DNA from: Archivesica marissinica
Lineage: Eukaryota > Mollusca > Bivalvia > Venerida > Vesicomyidae
NCBI GenBank assembly: GCA_014843695.1
Contig: CM026402.1
Location: 15,124,537 to 15,188,536 of the forward strand
Reading direction: 5' to 3'
DNA: 64,000 nucleotides
Every line of letters begins with the position of its first letter. The stretch's first letter is position 1. The notes under the pieces are model-generated. The model was not told the origin of the DNA, searched no databases, and saw only the letters and a list, made by a program, of their open reading frames with translations. Positions 19,937 to 32,118 of this stretch are shown here, piece by piece. The position numbers were made by a program, and so were the translations under genes.

Positions 19937-22900
19937 AGAACTGGAACAGTAACCACATACCCCGTACAACAATAATCTAAACTAACCGGAACAGTACCCA
20001 CATACCCCGTACAACAATAATCTAACAGAACTGGAACAGTAACCACATACCCCGTACAACAATACTCTAAAAGAACTGGAACAGTAACCACATACCTCGT
20101 ACAACAATAATCTAACAGAACTGGAACAGTAACCACATACCCCGTACAACAATAATCTAAACTAACCGGAACAGTACCCACATACCCCGTACAACAATAA
20201 TCTAAACTAACCGGAACAGTAACCACATACCCCGTACAACAATAATCTAAAAGAGCCGGGACAGTAACCACATACCCCGTAAAACAATAATCTAAACTAA
20301 CCGGAACAGTAACCACATACCCCGTACAACAATAATCTAAACTAACCGGAACAGTAACCACATACCCCGTACAACAATAATCTAAACTAACCGGAACAGT
20401 AACCACATACCCCGTACAACAATAATCTAAAATAACCGGAACAGTAACCACATACCCCGTACAACAATAATCTAAAAGAACTGGAACAGTAACCACATAC
20501 CCCGTACAACAATAATCTAAAAGAACCGGAACAGTAACCACATACCCCGTACAACAATAATCTAAACTAACTGGAACAGTAACCACATACCCCGTACAAC
20601 AATAATCTAAACTAACCGGAACAGTAACCACATACCCCGTACAACAATAATCTAAAAGAGCCGGAACAGTAACCACATACCCCGTACAACAAAATCTAAA
20701 CTAATCGGAAACAGTAACCACATATCCCGTACAAGAATAATCTAAACTAACCGGAACAGTAACCACATACCCCGTACAACAATAATCTAAACTAACGGAA
20801 ACAGTAACCACATACCCCGTACAACAATAATCTAAACTAACCGGAACAGTACCCACATACCGTACAACAATAATCTAAAAGAACCGGAACAGTAACCACA
20901 TACCCCGTACAACAATAATCTAAAATAACCGGAACAGTAACCACATACCCCGTACAACAATAATCTAACAGAACCGGAACAGTACCCACATACCCCGTAC
21001 AACAATAATCTAACAGAACCGGAACAGTACCCACATACCCCGTACAACAATAATCTAACAGAACCGGAACAGTAACCACATACCCCGTACAACAATAATC
21101 TAAACTAACCGGAACAGTAACCACATACCCCGTACAACAATAATCTAACAGAACCGGAACAGTAACCACATACCCTGTATAACAATAATCTAATAGAACC
21201 GGAACAGTAACCACATACCCGTACAACAATAATCTAACAGAACCGGAACAGTAACCACATACCCCGTACAACAATAATCTAACAGAACCGGAACAGTAAC
21301 CACATACACCGTACAACAATAATCTAATAGAACCGGAACAGTAACCACATACCCCGTACAACAATAATCTAAAATAACTGGAACGTAACCACATACCCGT
21401 ACAACAATAATCTAACGAACCGGAACAGTAACCACATACCCCGTACAACAATAATCTAAACTAACGGAACAGTAACCACATACCCGTACAACAATAATCT
21501 AAACTAACCGGAACAGTAACACATACCCGTACAACAATAATCTAAACTAAACGGAAGAGTAACCACATACCCGTACAACAATAATCTAAAATAACTGGAA
21601 CAGTAACCACATACCCCGTACAACAATAATCTAAAAGAACTGGAACAGTAACCACATACCCCGTACAACAATAATCTAATAGAACCGGAACAGTAACCAC
21701 ATACCCCGTACAACAATAATCTAAACTAACCGGAACAGTAACCACATACCCCGTACAACAATAATCTAAACTACCGGAACAGTAACCACATACCCCGTAC
21801 AACAATAATCTAAATGACTGGAACAGTAACCACATACCCCGTACAACAATAATCTAAAATAACTGGAACAGTAACCACATACCCCGTACAACAATAATCT
21901 AAACGAACTGGAACAGTAACCACATACCCGGTACAACAATAATCTAAAAGAACTGGAACAGTAACCACATACCCCGTACAACAATAATCTAATAGAACCG
22001 GAACAGTTACCACATACCCCGTACAACAATAATCTAATAGAACCGGAACAGTAACCACATACCCCGTATAACAATAATCTAACAGAACCGGAACAGTAAC
22101 CACATACCCCGTACAACAATAATCTAAACTAACCGGAACAGTAACCACATACCCTGTACAACAATAATCTAAAAGAGCCGGAACAGTAACCACATACCCC
22201 GTACAACAATAATCTAAACTAACCGGAACAGTAACCACATACCCCGTACAACAATAATCTAAACTAACCGGAACAGTAACCACATACCCCGTACAACAAT
22301 AATCTAAACTAACCGGAACAGTACCCACATACCCCGTACAACAATACTCTAAAAGAGCCGGAACAGTAACCACATACCTCGTACAACAATAATCTAAACT
22401 AACCGGAACAGTAACCACATACCCCGTACAACAATAATCTAAAATAACCGGAAGAGTAACCACATACCCCGTACAACAATAATCTAAAAGAGCCGGAACA
22501 GTAACCACATACCCCGTACAACAATAATCTAAAAGAGCCGGAACAGTAACCACATACCCCGTACAACAATAATCTAAAATAACCGGAACAGTAACCACAT
22601 ACCCCGTACAACAATATTCTAAAAGAACTGGAACAGTAACCACATACCCCGTACAACATCCGCTAACAGAACTGGAACAGTACCTCACATACCCATACAC
22701 AATATCTAAACTAACCGGAACGTAACCCATACCCCTACAACAATAACAAACTACCGAACAGTAACCACATCCCCTACAACAATAATCTAAAATGACTGGA
22801 CTTGGAACAGTAACCACATACCCCGTACAACAATCATCTAAAGACCTGGAACAGTAACCACATACCCCGTACACAATAATCCTAAAATCACTGGAAGAGT

Positions 22901-22975
22901 AACCACATACCCCGTACAACAATAATCTAAATAACTTAAGAGTAACCACATACCCCTTACAAAATATCTATTTAA
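19937..22975. repeat. 45-bp minisatellite, about 67 units
   Basis: Unit GAACAGTAACCACATACCCC, GTACAACAATAATCTAAACT, AACCG. Long minus-strand open frames (307 and 379 codons) reflect the 45-bp period. From about 22660 the units become ragged with many indels. Confidence 0.95.
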
Positions 22976-23103
22976 CCGAAAGTAGGCTCTCTCCCCCGCA
23001 CTGCTTATATCGCCTGTGGTGGGTATCGGTGATGTCGTCTCTATGGGGAGGGGTGCGTATTCGTTTTTCTGGGTCGTTCTAGTATAGGTAAGGAGGGTAT
23101 TCT
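22976..23103. other. Degenerate junction between two arrays
   Basis: Contains distorted pieces of the following 36-bp unit (GTGCGTATTCG, CGTTCTAGTATAGG) mixed with GC-rich sequence unlike either array. It may be a decayed array edge or poor consensus sequence. Confidence 0.45.
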
Positions 23104-24200
23104 ATGTCCTCTAGTATATATCCGAAGTGTGCGTTTTCTATGTCCTCTAGTATATATCCGAAGTGTGCGTATTCTATGTCCTCTAGTATATATCCGAAGT
23201 GTGCGTTTTCTATGTCCTCTAGTATATATCCGAAGTGTGCGTATTCTATGTCCTCTAGTATATATCCGAAGTGTGCGTTTTCTATGTCCTCTAGTATATA
23301 TCCGAAGTGTGCGTATTCTATGTCCTCTAGTATATATCCGAAGTGTGCGTTTTCTATGTCCTCTAGTATATATCCGAAGTGTGCGTATTCTATGTCCTCT
23401 AGTATATATCCGAAGTGTGCGTATTCTATGTCGTCTAGTATACATGAAGTGTGCGTATTCTATGTCCTCTAGTATATATCCGAAGTGTGCGTTTTCTATG
23501 TCCTCTAGTATATATCCGAAGTGTGCGTTTTCTATGTCCTCTAGTATATATCGGAAGTGTGCGTATTCTATGTCCTCTAGTGTATATCGGAAGTGTGCGT
23601 TTTCTATGTCCTCTAGTATATATCCGAAGTGTGCGTATTCTATGTTCTCTAGTATATATCCGAAGTGTGCGTATTCTATGTTCTCTAGTATATATCCGAA
23701 ATGTGCGTATTCTATGTCCTCTAGTATATATCCGAAGTGTGCGTATTCTATGTCCTCTAGTATACATGAAGTGTGCGTTTTCTATGTCCTCTAGTATATA
23801 TCCGAAGTGTGCGTTTTCTATGTCCTCTAGTATATATCCGAAGTGTGCGTATTCTATGTCCTCTAGTATATATCCGAAGTGTGCGTATTCTATGTCCTCT
23901 AGTATATATCCGAAGTGTGCGTTTTCTATGTCCTCTAGTATATATCCGAAGTGTGCGTTTTCTATGTCCTCTAGTATATATCCGAAGTGTGCGTATTCTA
24001 TGTCCTCTAGTATATATCCGAAGTGTGCGTATTCTATGTCCTCTAGTATATATCCGAAGTGTGCGTTTTCTATAGTCCTCTAGTATATATCCGAAGTGTG
24101 CGTATTCTATGTCCTCTAGTATATATCCGAAGTGTGCGTTTTCTATGTCCTCTAGTGTATATCCGAAGTGTGCGTATTCTATGTCCTCTAGTATATATCT
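23104..24200. repeat. 36-bp minisatellite, about 30 units
   Basis: Unit TATATATCCGAAGTGTGCGT, TTTCTATGTCCTCTAG. Two versions (GCGTTTTC and GCGTATTC) alternate over the first 300 bp, a 72-bp dimer. The unit matches the terminal motif of the inverted-repeat element at 12261-12681. Open frames on both strands are periodicity artefacts. Confidence 0.95.
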
Positions 24201-24521
24201 TCAATCTAAAAGAGACCAACTATTTATTGGGCTTTTCTATGTACTACATATAGCATTTTAAACAACATAATGTTCACTGTGTGCGCTTAATACATAGTGA
24301 GGTTGTTCCCTTCCCTTTTCTTGCAACCAAATACAATGTTCCTGCTTTTGTTGTATGGCTTAAATTGGATAAGTCATACATATACCATTTTGTATTGATC
24401 TGATTTTGTAAAGAAATGCACTCAAGGTCTTTGAGCTCGTACTATATTAGTATATCTCAATTCAATCTATATATATATATATATATTTTGGACGAGGATA
24501 TTACTTGGAAAAGAAAACAAG
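24201..24521. other. Non-coding stretch
   Basis: A short TA dinucleotide run near 24470-24486; otherwise nothing recognised, though the end may be 5'-damaged LINE sequence. Confidence 0.35.
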
Positions 24522-25109
24522 TTGTCATTATTGATATATAGGTACATGATTAACCAACCTGATACAAATTTCCGATGGATCAGTAAAATAAAAGAAATCC
24601 TAAATTCTGTAGGTAGACCTGATCTTTGGCTTAACCAAAATACCTTAATTAATAAAAGTACCCATAAGCATATACAGAAAATATTAATAGACCAATATAA
24701 GCAGCATTGGCATAGCCAAATGCAACTATCAAACAAGGGTAAAATTTATAATTCTTTTAAACAGGCATTAGAATATGAACAATATTTCAACATTATCAAT
24801 AAACAAGACTATCTGACACTCTTCAGATATCGTACCTGTAACAATCGCCTTCCTCTGGAAACATCCAGATGGGGAGGAACAGCCTTCCTAGATAGTATTT
24901 GTAGGTTATGTAATAACGGGGAAGTTGGCTCTGAGCAACACTATCTGCTTAAATGCGATTACTTTACACAAGATCGGAATACCTATCTGCACGACTTTGT
25001 GTTGTCAGACAACATACATTGTTTCTCCAAGATATTAAATACATCATCTGAAACTGCCCTGGTAAATCTTAGTAAATTTACTCGTATTATCATGTCTAAA
25101 TTTTGTTAG
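24522..25109 (+). pseudogene. LINE ORF2 C-terminal fragment
   Basis: An open frame of about 195 codons ends at TAG 25107-25109. It lacks reverse transcriptase motifs but has the region that follows them in CR1/L2-like LINEs: FRYRTCNNRLPLETSRW, then CRLCNNGEVGSEQHYLLKC (about 24898-24955), a Cys/His pattern C-x2-C-x9-H-x4-C typical of that end. The start is arbitrary: the frame opens with TTG and the first ATG is at 24546, so this is a 5'-truncated insertion, not a gene with its own start. The stop appears natural for the family. Confidence 0.75.
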
Positions 25110-25920
25110 TAATTTTTTAAAGCTTCGCAAGTTGGACATATTACGATATTTGATAGGTATTGCATTAATTATTCAAATCTCATTACATATACTTACCACT
25201 TTATGGTTCGCAAAAATTGATAATCCATAACGAAAGTATAATTAACTCTACTGAAATTCATCATTAGATTCATATTATGATATTTATAAACGCCTGATAC
25301 ATATACTCTTGCCGAATATTATACAAAACCTCATTATATTCCACAAACGGGAAGAAAATCCAACAAAAGCTATAATCACAAAACTATAGATACATTTTAT
25401 CCCGTACTCTATGACCGTGGGAAAAATATTAGACTCATTACGAGACCAATTTACCCAACTCATAAATACTAATCCGCACGATGGGATTATTTTGTCTACT
25501 ACGTGAGTCAGTATGATAGTAAAATTATTTTCATTCATTACACGTCACCAGGCCAATAACAATCGATTGACCTTTCATCCCAAAATGACAAACAATCCGA
25601 CAGAGATTAAGTATATTAACTATTATATCCCACACTCTTTAAATATTATATTTGTCTTTCGTTTTATATCATTTAGACGTAATAGTGGAACTATGTCGTG
25701 AATAATATTGTATTTGTATATAAAATTTGGATACATGAAGAAGAATCCCCCAGCATATTTCTATACATTATTATGCATGATATGATTGTTTATACAACTG
25801 CTTTCATTTCGGGTCATTCCCGGAAGCACCACGTGGCTAAATATTTGTTTATGTTATATACCCTCATGTTGTACACATGTACCTGAGAGAATAAAAGTAT
25901 ATGTCTGTCTGTCTGTCTAT
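25110..25920 (+). mobile_element. Probable 3' UTR and tail of the LINE
   Basis: AT-rich sequence follows the stop codon and ends with AATAAA (25890-25895) and (TGTC)n at about 25903-25918. Short simple-repeat tails are usual for CR1/L2-like LINEs. That it belongs to the upstream ORF is inference. Confidence 0.45.
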
Positions 25921-26024
25921 TAAGTAATCTTAAGTTTAAGCCGTAGTGAGAATGGATATTCTGACATTTGGAATATTAGGAATATATTTGCATGCAGGTA
26001 AATATCTTATACATGTATATAGTC

Positions 26025-26230
26025 GTGGAAGTCGTGATAGTGGATGCGCGTTCGCTTCAGGTGCGAACGGTCCGGAGTTCGAGCCCCGCTGGAGCCATTA
26101 CGATTGTGCCCTTAGGCAAGGCATTTAAATTCCACGTTGCCTCTTCTCTCTCCCTCGTGGCGATGCATTCCATTAGGAACGAGGTCTCGATAGTGATTAA
26201 TATTAGTTGTAAGAACTTGTTTCGCAATCG
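26025..26230 (+). mobile_element. SINE-2, abutting an array
   Basis: Head GTCGTGATAGTGGATGCG, GCTTCAGGTGCGAACGG, B box GGAGTTCGAGCCCCGC, body, and tail GTTTCGCAATCGTC. The usual A/T-rich terminus is replaced directly by the 17-bp array starting at about 26232. Confidence 0.8.
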
Positions 26231-26231
26231 T

Positions 26232-27006
26232 CAATCATAGGAATACGCCGAGCATAGGAATACGCCGATCATAGGAATACGCCGAGCATAGGAATACGCC
26301 GAGTATAGGAATACGCCGAGTATAGGAATACGCCGAGCATAGGAATACGCCGAGCATAGGAATACGCCGAGCATAGGAATACGCCGAGTATAGGAATACG
26401 TCGAGCATAGGAATACGCCGAGCATAGGAATACGCCGAGTATAGGAATACGCCGATCATAGGAATACGCCAAGCATAGGGATACGCCGAGTATAGGAATA
26501 CGCCGATCATAGGAATACGCCGAGCATAGGAATACGCCGAGCATAGGAATACGCCGAGCATAGGAATACGCCGAGCATAGGAATACGCCGAGCATAGGAA
26601 TACGCCGAGCATAGGAATACGCCGATCATAGGAATACGCCGAGCATAGGAATACGCCGAGCATAGGAATACGCCGATCATAGGAATACGCCGATTATAGG
26701 AATACGCCGAGCATAGGAATACGCCGAGTATAGGAATACGCCGAGTATAGGAATACGCCGAGCATAGGAATACGCCGAGTATAGGAATACGCCGAGTATA
26801 GGAATACGTCGAGCATAGGAATACGCCGAGCATAGGAATACGCCGAGCATAGGAATACGCCGAGCATAGGAATACGCCGAGCATAGGAATACGCCGAGTA
26901 TAGGAATACGCCGAGTATAGGAATACGCCGAGCATATGAATACGCCGAGCATAGGAATACGCCGAGTATAGGAATACGCCGAGCATAGGAATACGCCGAG
27001 CATAGG
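26232..27006. repeat. 17-bp minisatellite, about 45 units
   Basis: Unit AGGAATACGCCGAGCAT with GAGTAT and GATCAT variants. Because 3 x 17 = 51, open minus-strand frames repeat every 17 codons; they are not genes. Confidence 0.95.
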
Positions 27007-27580
27007 TTCCACATAGATCTACATTGTACGTATACATATACACGAGTTGTGATTTCATACTATATTTTATGAAACGAGTTTTCGTATTTAGCTAGACCTA
27101 TTAAGCGAGCTTTTTAGCGAGCTTAATAGGAAAAGTCCAAAATGAGTGTTGGAAAATATGGTATCAAATTACAACTCCTGTATATGAATGTAACATCCTT
27201 TTTATCACATTGCAGCGGGTTCGTTTTAATAGATAACGTTGCTACTTTCATTTTGGCGCAAAGTGTCAGAGCAAATAGAAATGACGTCACTAAATTGGCA
27301 TGACGTTACTACGTAAAGTAGCGTTATATTTATGTTTTAAACAGCGTTATGTTGCGTCGAGACTTCATTTAAATCGGCATTTGTCTTATCGTTAACGATA
27401 TGTACCAAATTCACCTAGAAATATGCGTATATCGCTATTACAGTTCACACATTATAAGGAGTATCATCTCAACCAATCAGAATCCTTCCAGGTGTTATTA
27501 CCCGTGTGTACATATAATAAATTATGTGATAGTGTTATTACACTGAATACAATCAAAGTTATGTGATCAATATATATATA
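27007..27580. other. Unique stretch with hairpin and CRE motif
   Basis: A perfect 10-bp inverted repeat CCTATTAAGC / GCTTAATAGG (27097-27106, 27121-27130) and TGACGTCA at 27282-27289, with a second TGACGT near 27301. No promoter or gene can be tied to them. Confidence 0.4.
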
Positions 27581-27834
27581 TAGTCAAACCTGTGTTAGTG
27601 GTCACCTCTATTAAGCAGCCAACCTGTATTAAGCAGCCACTTCCCAGATTCCCAATATGCTGTTTTATTATGCATTTGACCTCTATTAAGCAGCCAACCT
27701 GTATTAAGCAGCCAGTTTCCAGATTCCCAATATGCTGTTTTACTATATAGGTGACCTCTATTAAGCAGCTATCTGTGCTAAGCAGCCACTTTCTGTGATT
27801 CCTTGACTGGTTGTTTAAGACAGGTTTGACTGTA
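27581..27834. mobile_element. TIR element (TA-flanked, Tc1/mariner-like MITE), copy 1
   Basis: The left end TAGTCAAACCTGTGTTA is mirrored by TAAGACAGGTTTGACTG at the right. Inside are several near-repeats of TATTAAGCAGCCA and two copies of CAGATTCCCAATATGCTG. Non-coding. A shorter diverged relative lies at 62747-62862. The superfamily is inferred from the TA next to both ends. Confidence 0.6.
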
Positions 27835-27862
27835 TGTACTACCTGTATCTCTTCGAATACAG

Positions 27863-28053
27863 GTAACGCTTATGTGGAGCCAACAAGTTGCTACGAGCCC
27901 GTGACCTACCCGTTCATTACAGCGAGAGAATCTAAGCTGTTCATTAAAGTGCACAGAGGTAAAAGATCCATAGATTGTAGTGGTAGAATTGGAGGAAATG
28001 TAAACTGTATCGGTGATGAAATCGACTGTGAATGCAATAGATTTGTTTGCATG
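27863..28053 (+). CDS. Candidate internal exon, Cys-containing, unrecognised
   Basis: Acceptor-like TCTTCGAATACAG precedes 27863 and GTAAGAG follows 28053. The frame reads GNAYVEPTSCYEPVTYPF, then KLFIKVHRGKRSIDCSG, then CIGDEIDCECNRFVCM, high-complexity sequence with six cysteines. Phase is 1 in and 0 out; a second donor-like AG-GTAAAA at 27958 would give a 96-nt exon with phase 1 at both ends. It sits 28 bp after a TIR element, which weakens the acceptor. Family not recognised; same strand as the EGF exon at 34478. Confidence 0.35.
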
Positions 28054-28085
28054 GTAAGAGTTAATGCTTTTAAGCAAATTGTTTC

Positions 28086-29440
28086 TTAAGCATCCCCATC
28101 CTGCACCCACCCTATTTGCCTCAACCGTGTTCATTCAACAAATATATAACTTAATGCATGTACCATACCCTGTGCACACCCTGTTTGCCTCAACAGTGTT
28201 CATTCAACAAATATGTAACTTAATGCGTGTATCATACCCTGTACACACCCTGTTTGCCTCAACCGTGTTCATTCAACAAATATATAACTTAATGCATGTA
28301 ACATACCCTGTACCCACCCTGTTTTCCTCAACAGTGTTCATTCAACAAATATATAACTTAATGCGTGTATCATACCCAGTACACACCCTGTTTGCCTCAA
28401 CAGTGTTCCTTCAATAAATATATAACTTAATTCATGTACCATACCCTGTGCACACCCTGTTTGCCTCAACAGTGTTCATTCAACAAATATATAACTTAAT
28501 GCGTGTATCATACCCAGTACACACCCTGTTTGCCTCAACAGTCTTCCTTCAATAAATATATAACTTAATGCATGTACCATACCCTGTGCACACCCTGTTT
28601 GCCTCAACAGTGTTCATTCAACAAATATATAACTTAATGCGTGTATCATACCCAGTACACACCCTGTTCCCCTCAACAGTCTTCCTTCAATAAATATATA
28701 ACTTAATGCATGTACCATACCCTGTGCACACCCTGTTTGCCTCAACAGTGTTCATTCAACAAATATATAACTTAATGCGTGTATCATACCCAGTACACAC
28801 CCTGTTTGCCTCAACAGTCTTCCTTCAATAAATATATAACTTAATGCATGTACCATACCCTGTGTACACCCTGTTTGCCTCAACAGTGTTCATTCAACAA
28901 ATATATAACTTAATGCGTGTATCATACCCAGTACACACCCTGTTTGCCTCAACAGTCTTCCTTCAATAAATATATAACTTAATGCATGTACCATACCCTG
29001 TGCACACCCTGTTTGCCTCAACAGTGTTCATTCAACAAATATATAACTTAATGCGTGTATCATACCCAGTACACACCCTGTTTGCCTCAACAGTCTTCCT
29101 TCAATAAATATATAACTTAATGCATGTACCATACCCTGTGCACACCCTGTTTGCCTCAACAGTGTTCATTCAACAAATATATAACTTAATGCATGTACCA
29201 TACCCTGTGCACACCCTGTTTGCCTCAACAGTGTTCATTCAACAAATATATAACTTAATGCATGTACCATACCCTGTGCACACCCTGTTTGCCTCAACAG
29301 TGTTCATTCAACAAATATATAACTTAATGCATGTATCATACCCTGTGCACACCCTGTTTGCCTCAACAGTGTTCCTTCAACAAATATATAACTTAATGCA
29401 TGTATCATACCCTGTACACACCCTGTTTGCCTCAACACAT
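28086..29440. repeat. 69-bp minisatellite with 138-bp higher-order unit, about 20 units
   Basis: Unit CATGTACCATACCCTGTGCA, CACCCTGTTTGCCTCAACAG, TGTTCATTCAACAAATATAT, AACTTAATG. From about 28350 to 29110 two versions alternate strictly (GTACCATACCCTGTGCACAC with GTTCATTCAACAAA; GTATCATACCCAGTACACAC with CTTCCTTCAATAAA). After 29110 only the first type continues. Confidence 0.95.
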
Positions 29441-30384
29441 GTTTCAGTATGTTGTTCGAGGTAGCCGTCCATTGACATTACATAACATATTTCAGTATGT
29501 TGTTCGAGGTAGCCATCCATTGACATTACATAACATATTTCTGTATGTTGTTCGAGGTAGCCGTCCATTGACATTACATAACATATTTCTGTATGTTGTT
29601 CGAGGTAGCCGTCCATTGACATTACATAACATATTTCTGTATGTTGTTCGAGGTAGCCGTCCATTGACATTACATAACATATTTCTGTATGTTGTTCGAG
29701 GTAGCCGTCCATTGACATTACATAATATATTTCTGTATGTTGTTCGAGGTAGCCGTCCATTGACATTACATAACATATTTCTGTATGTTGTTCGAGGTAG
29801 CCGTCCATTGACATTACATAACATATTTCAGTATGTTGTTCGAGGTAGCCGTCCATTGACATTACATAACATGTTTCAGTATGTTGTTCGAGGTAGCCGT
29901 CCATTGACATTACATAACATGTTTCAGTATGTTGTTCGAGGTAGCCGTCCATTGACATTACATAACATGTTTCAGTATGTTGTTCGAGGTAGCCATCCAT
30001 TGACATTACATAACATATTTCAGTATGTTGTTCGAGGTAGCCATCCATTGACATTACATAACATATTTCAGTATGTTGTTCGAGGTAGCCATCCATTGAC
30101 ATTACATAACATGTTTCAGTATGTTGTTCGAGGTAGCCATCCATTGACATTACATAACATATTTCAGTATGTTGTTCGAGGTAGCCATCCATTGACATTA
30201 CATAACATGTTTCAGTATGTTGTTCGAGGTAGCCGTCCATTGACATTACATAACATATTTCAGTATGTTGTTCGAGGTAGCCGTCCATTGACATTACATA
30301 ACATATTTCAGTATGTTGTTCGAGGTAGCCGTTCATTGACATTACATACCATATTTCAGTATGTTGTTCGAGGTAGCCGTCCAT
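29441..30384. repeat. 48-bp minisatellite, about 19.7 units
   Basis: Unit TTCAGTATGTTGTTCGAGGT, AGCCGTCCATTGACATTACA, TAACATAT. It starts with no spacer after the 69-bp array. Variants are zoned: TTCTGTATG at 29537-29780, ACATGTTTC and CCATCC mainly in the second half. Both strands stay open for more than 320 codons, which argues for periodicity, not coding. Confidence 0.95.
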
Positions 30385-30505
30385 TATGAGAAAATGCTTA
30401 GAAAAGAAGCTATAACGTTGTTTATCGCAACGTATGGCATACCGACAACAACCAACCGACTATCCAACATGAGTACTCAGTTGCTGCTGTTTAGACCTGG
30501 GTGTT

Positions 30506-30726
30506 TGTTTAGTTTATACACATTTAGTTTAGCTCGATTGCAGAAACTTATATTAATCACTCACGAGACATCATTCCTGGTGGAATCCATCGTCACGAGG
30601 GAGAGATACGAGGCAACGTGGAATTTAAATGCTTTGCCTAAGGGCACAGTTGTAACGGTTCCAGTGGGGTTTCGAACTCCGGGCCTTTCGCACCAGAAGC
30701 GAACGCGCTACCACTGCACTATCCAC
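30506..30726 (-). mobile_element. SINE-2, near full length
   Basis: Tail TTTAGCTCGATTGCAG (with an internal deletion before ACTTATATTAATCACTC), body and head (reverse of TAGTGCAGTGGTAGCGCG). GGGTGTT at 30499-30505 and 30727-30733 is a possible 7-bp duplication. A 39-bp array starts about 20 bp after its head. Confidence 0.75.
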
Positions 30727-30745
30727 GGGTGTTAGATAAGCTTCT

Positions 30746-30985
30746 AGTATCAGTTGGTATTGTGGAACACGACGGCAAACTGGATTTTCAGTTGGTATTG
30801 TCGAACACGACGGCAAACTGGATTTATCAGTTGGTATTGTCGAACACGACTGCAAACTGGATTTATCAGTTGGTATTGTCGAACACGACGGCAAACTGGA
30901 TTTATCAGTTGGTATTGTCGAACACGACGGCAAACTGGATTTATCAGTTGGTATTGTCGAACACGACGGCAAACTGGATTTATCA
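30746..30985. repeat. 39-bp tandem array, about 6 units
   Basis: Unit GGTATTGTCGAACACGACGG, CAAACTGGATTTATCAGTT; almost identical units. Open frames on both strands follow the 39-bp period. Confidence 0.95.
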
Positions 30986-31322
30986 CACCGTTCAAATTAA
31001 AAACATGCGAGATAAGTAAATAAATATATATATGCAGTACCGTGTCAGTACGAAAGCATTCAAAATGAGATACACTAAATGTGCGAGACATGCGTAATTC
31101 TCCAATGGAAAACTGCCGTAGAGGGCTCGCCAAGAAACCGCTCTCAGAGCCATGCGTTAACTGTATTAACTAAATAAATAGCCAGCAACGTAAGCTTTCT
31201 GTGTTGGGCTTTCTGTGTCCTTCAATATTAAATAGTTCAATGGGTCGAGGCTTAAAGGTGTGAGAAAATTAAATAGCCAGCAATGTAAGCTTTCAGTGAT
31301 TCAACGGACACTACACTAATGG
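30986..31322. other. Non-coding stretch
   Basis: Two copies of AATAGCCAGCAA(C/T)GTAAGCTTTC about 100 bp apart (near 31177 and 31272); otherwise nothing recognised. Confidence 0.4.
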
Positions 31323-31613
31323 TGTGTGTGTTTTACGTTTATTTATCGTCGCTACCGGTTGCCCATATGAGCGACGCCTCCTGAAGAGATTAGTCATTTT
31401 AGATTTTGGAGGATAGTGCATGATACAGACAGAGACCCATTCCAGAGTCTCCTCTGGTTCTTTTACGTGCACGGTGTAAAGCACCGACACGAGACCTCGG
31501 TTTAACGTCCCATCTGAAATACTGTTACTTTTATTAGGGTCTGACGGGGGATCGAACCTACGATCCCTGGATTACCAGTCCAGCGTGTTACTACTGGACT
31601 ACATATCCGTCTG
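31323..31613 (-). mobile_element. SINE-1, full length
   Basis: Tail TTTATTTATCGTCGCTACCG, core, and tRNA-like head ending ACTACATATCCGTCTGT. One-base deletions occur in the TAGATTTT and AGTGCATGAT stretches relative to sister copies. No clear target duplication. Confidence 0.85.
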
Positions 31614-31755
31614 TAAGACAACCATTCTGTATATAGTATGTATCGGGTAGTGTAAATGTTTGCTTTCAGCAAGAAACCGTACGTGAAGACCGATGTTCGA
31701 CAGTGAACTGCGCAGAGGGACTGTCGTGTTATCTCAAAGATCCTTGTCCTGGTCA

Positions 31756-32118
31756 TATTGTCACTGCATGTTCCGGGAAGTATTTTAGCACGTAATGTAT
31801 AGGGCATATAGTTATAAGTGTACCGGATATTGTCACTGCATGTTCCGGGAAGTATTTTAGCACGTAATGTATAGGGCATATAGTTATAAGTGTACCGGAT
31901 ATTGTCACTGCATGTTCCGGGAAGTATTTTAGCACGTAATGTATAGGGCATATAGTTATAAGTGTACCGGATATTGTCACTGCATGTTCCGGGAAGTATT
32001 TTAGCACGTAATGTATAGGGCATATAGTTATAAGTGTACCGGATATTGTCGCTGTATGTTCCGGGAAGTATTTTAGCACGTAATGTATAGGGCATATAGT
32101 TATTAAGTGTACCGGATA
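31756..32118. repeat. 72-bp tandem array, 5 units
   Basis: Unit ATTGTCACTGCATGTTCCGG, GAAGTATTTTAGCACGTAAT, GTATAGGGCATATAGTTATA, AGTGTACCGGAT. The last unit has two substitutions and one inserted base. Minus-strand open frames are periodic artefacts. Confidence 0.95.

Noticed and set aside
19753..22949. Minus-strand frames of 307 and 379 codons rich in VVTVP and DYCCTG
   Set aside because: A 45-bp minisatellite; the frame breaks at every off-length unit.
29377..30389. Open frames of 329 (+) and 335 (-) codons
   Set aside because: Both strands of a 48-bp array are open at once; differences between units show no codon-position bias and the flanks add no domain.
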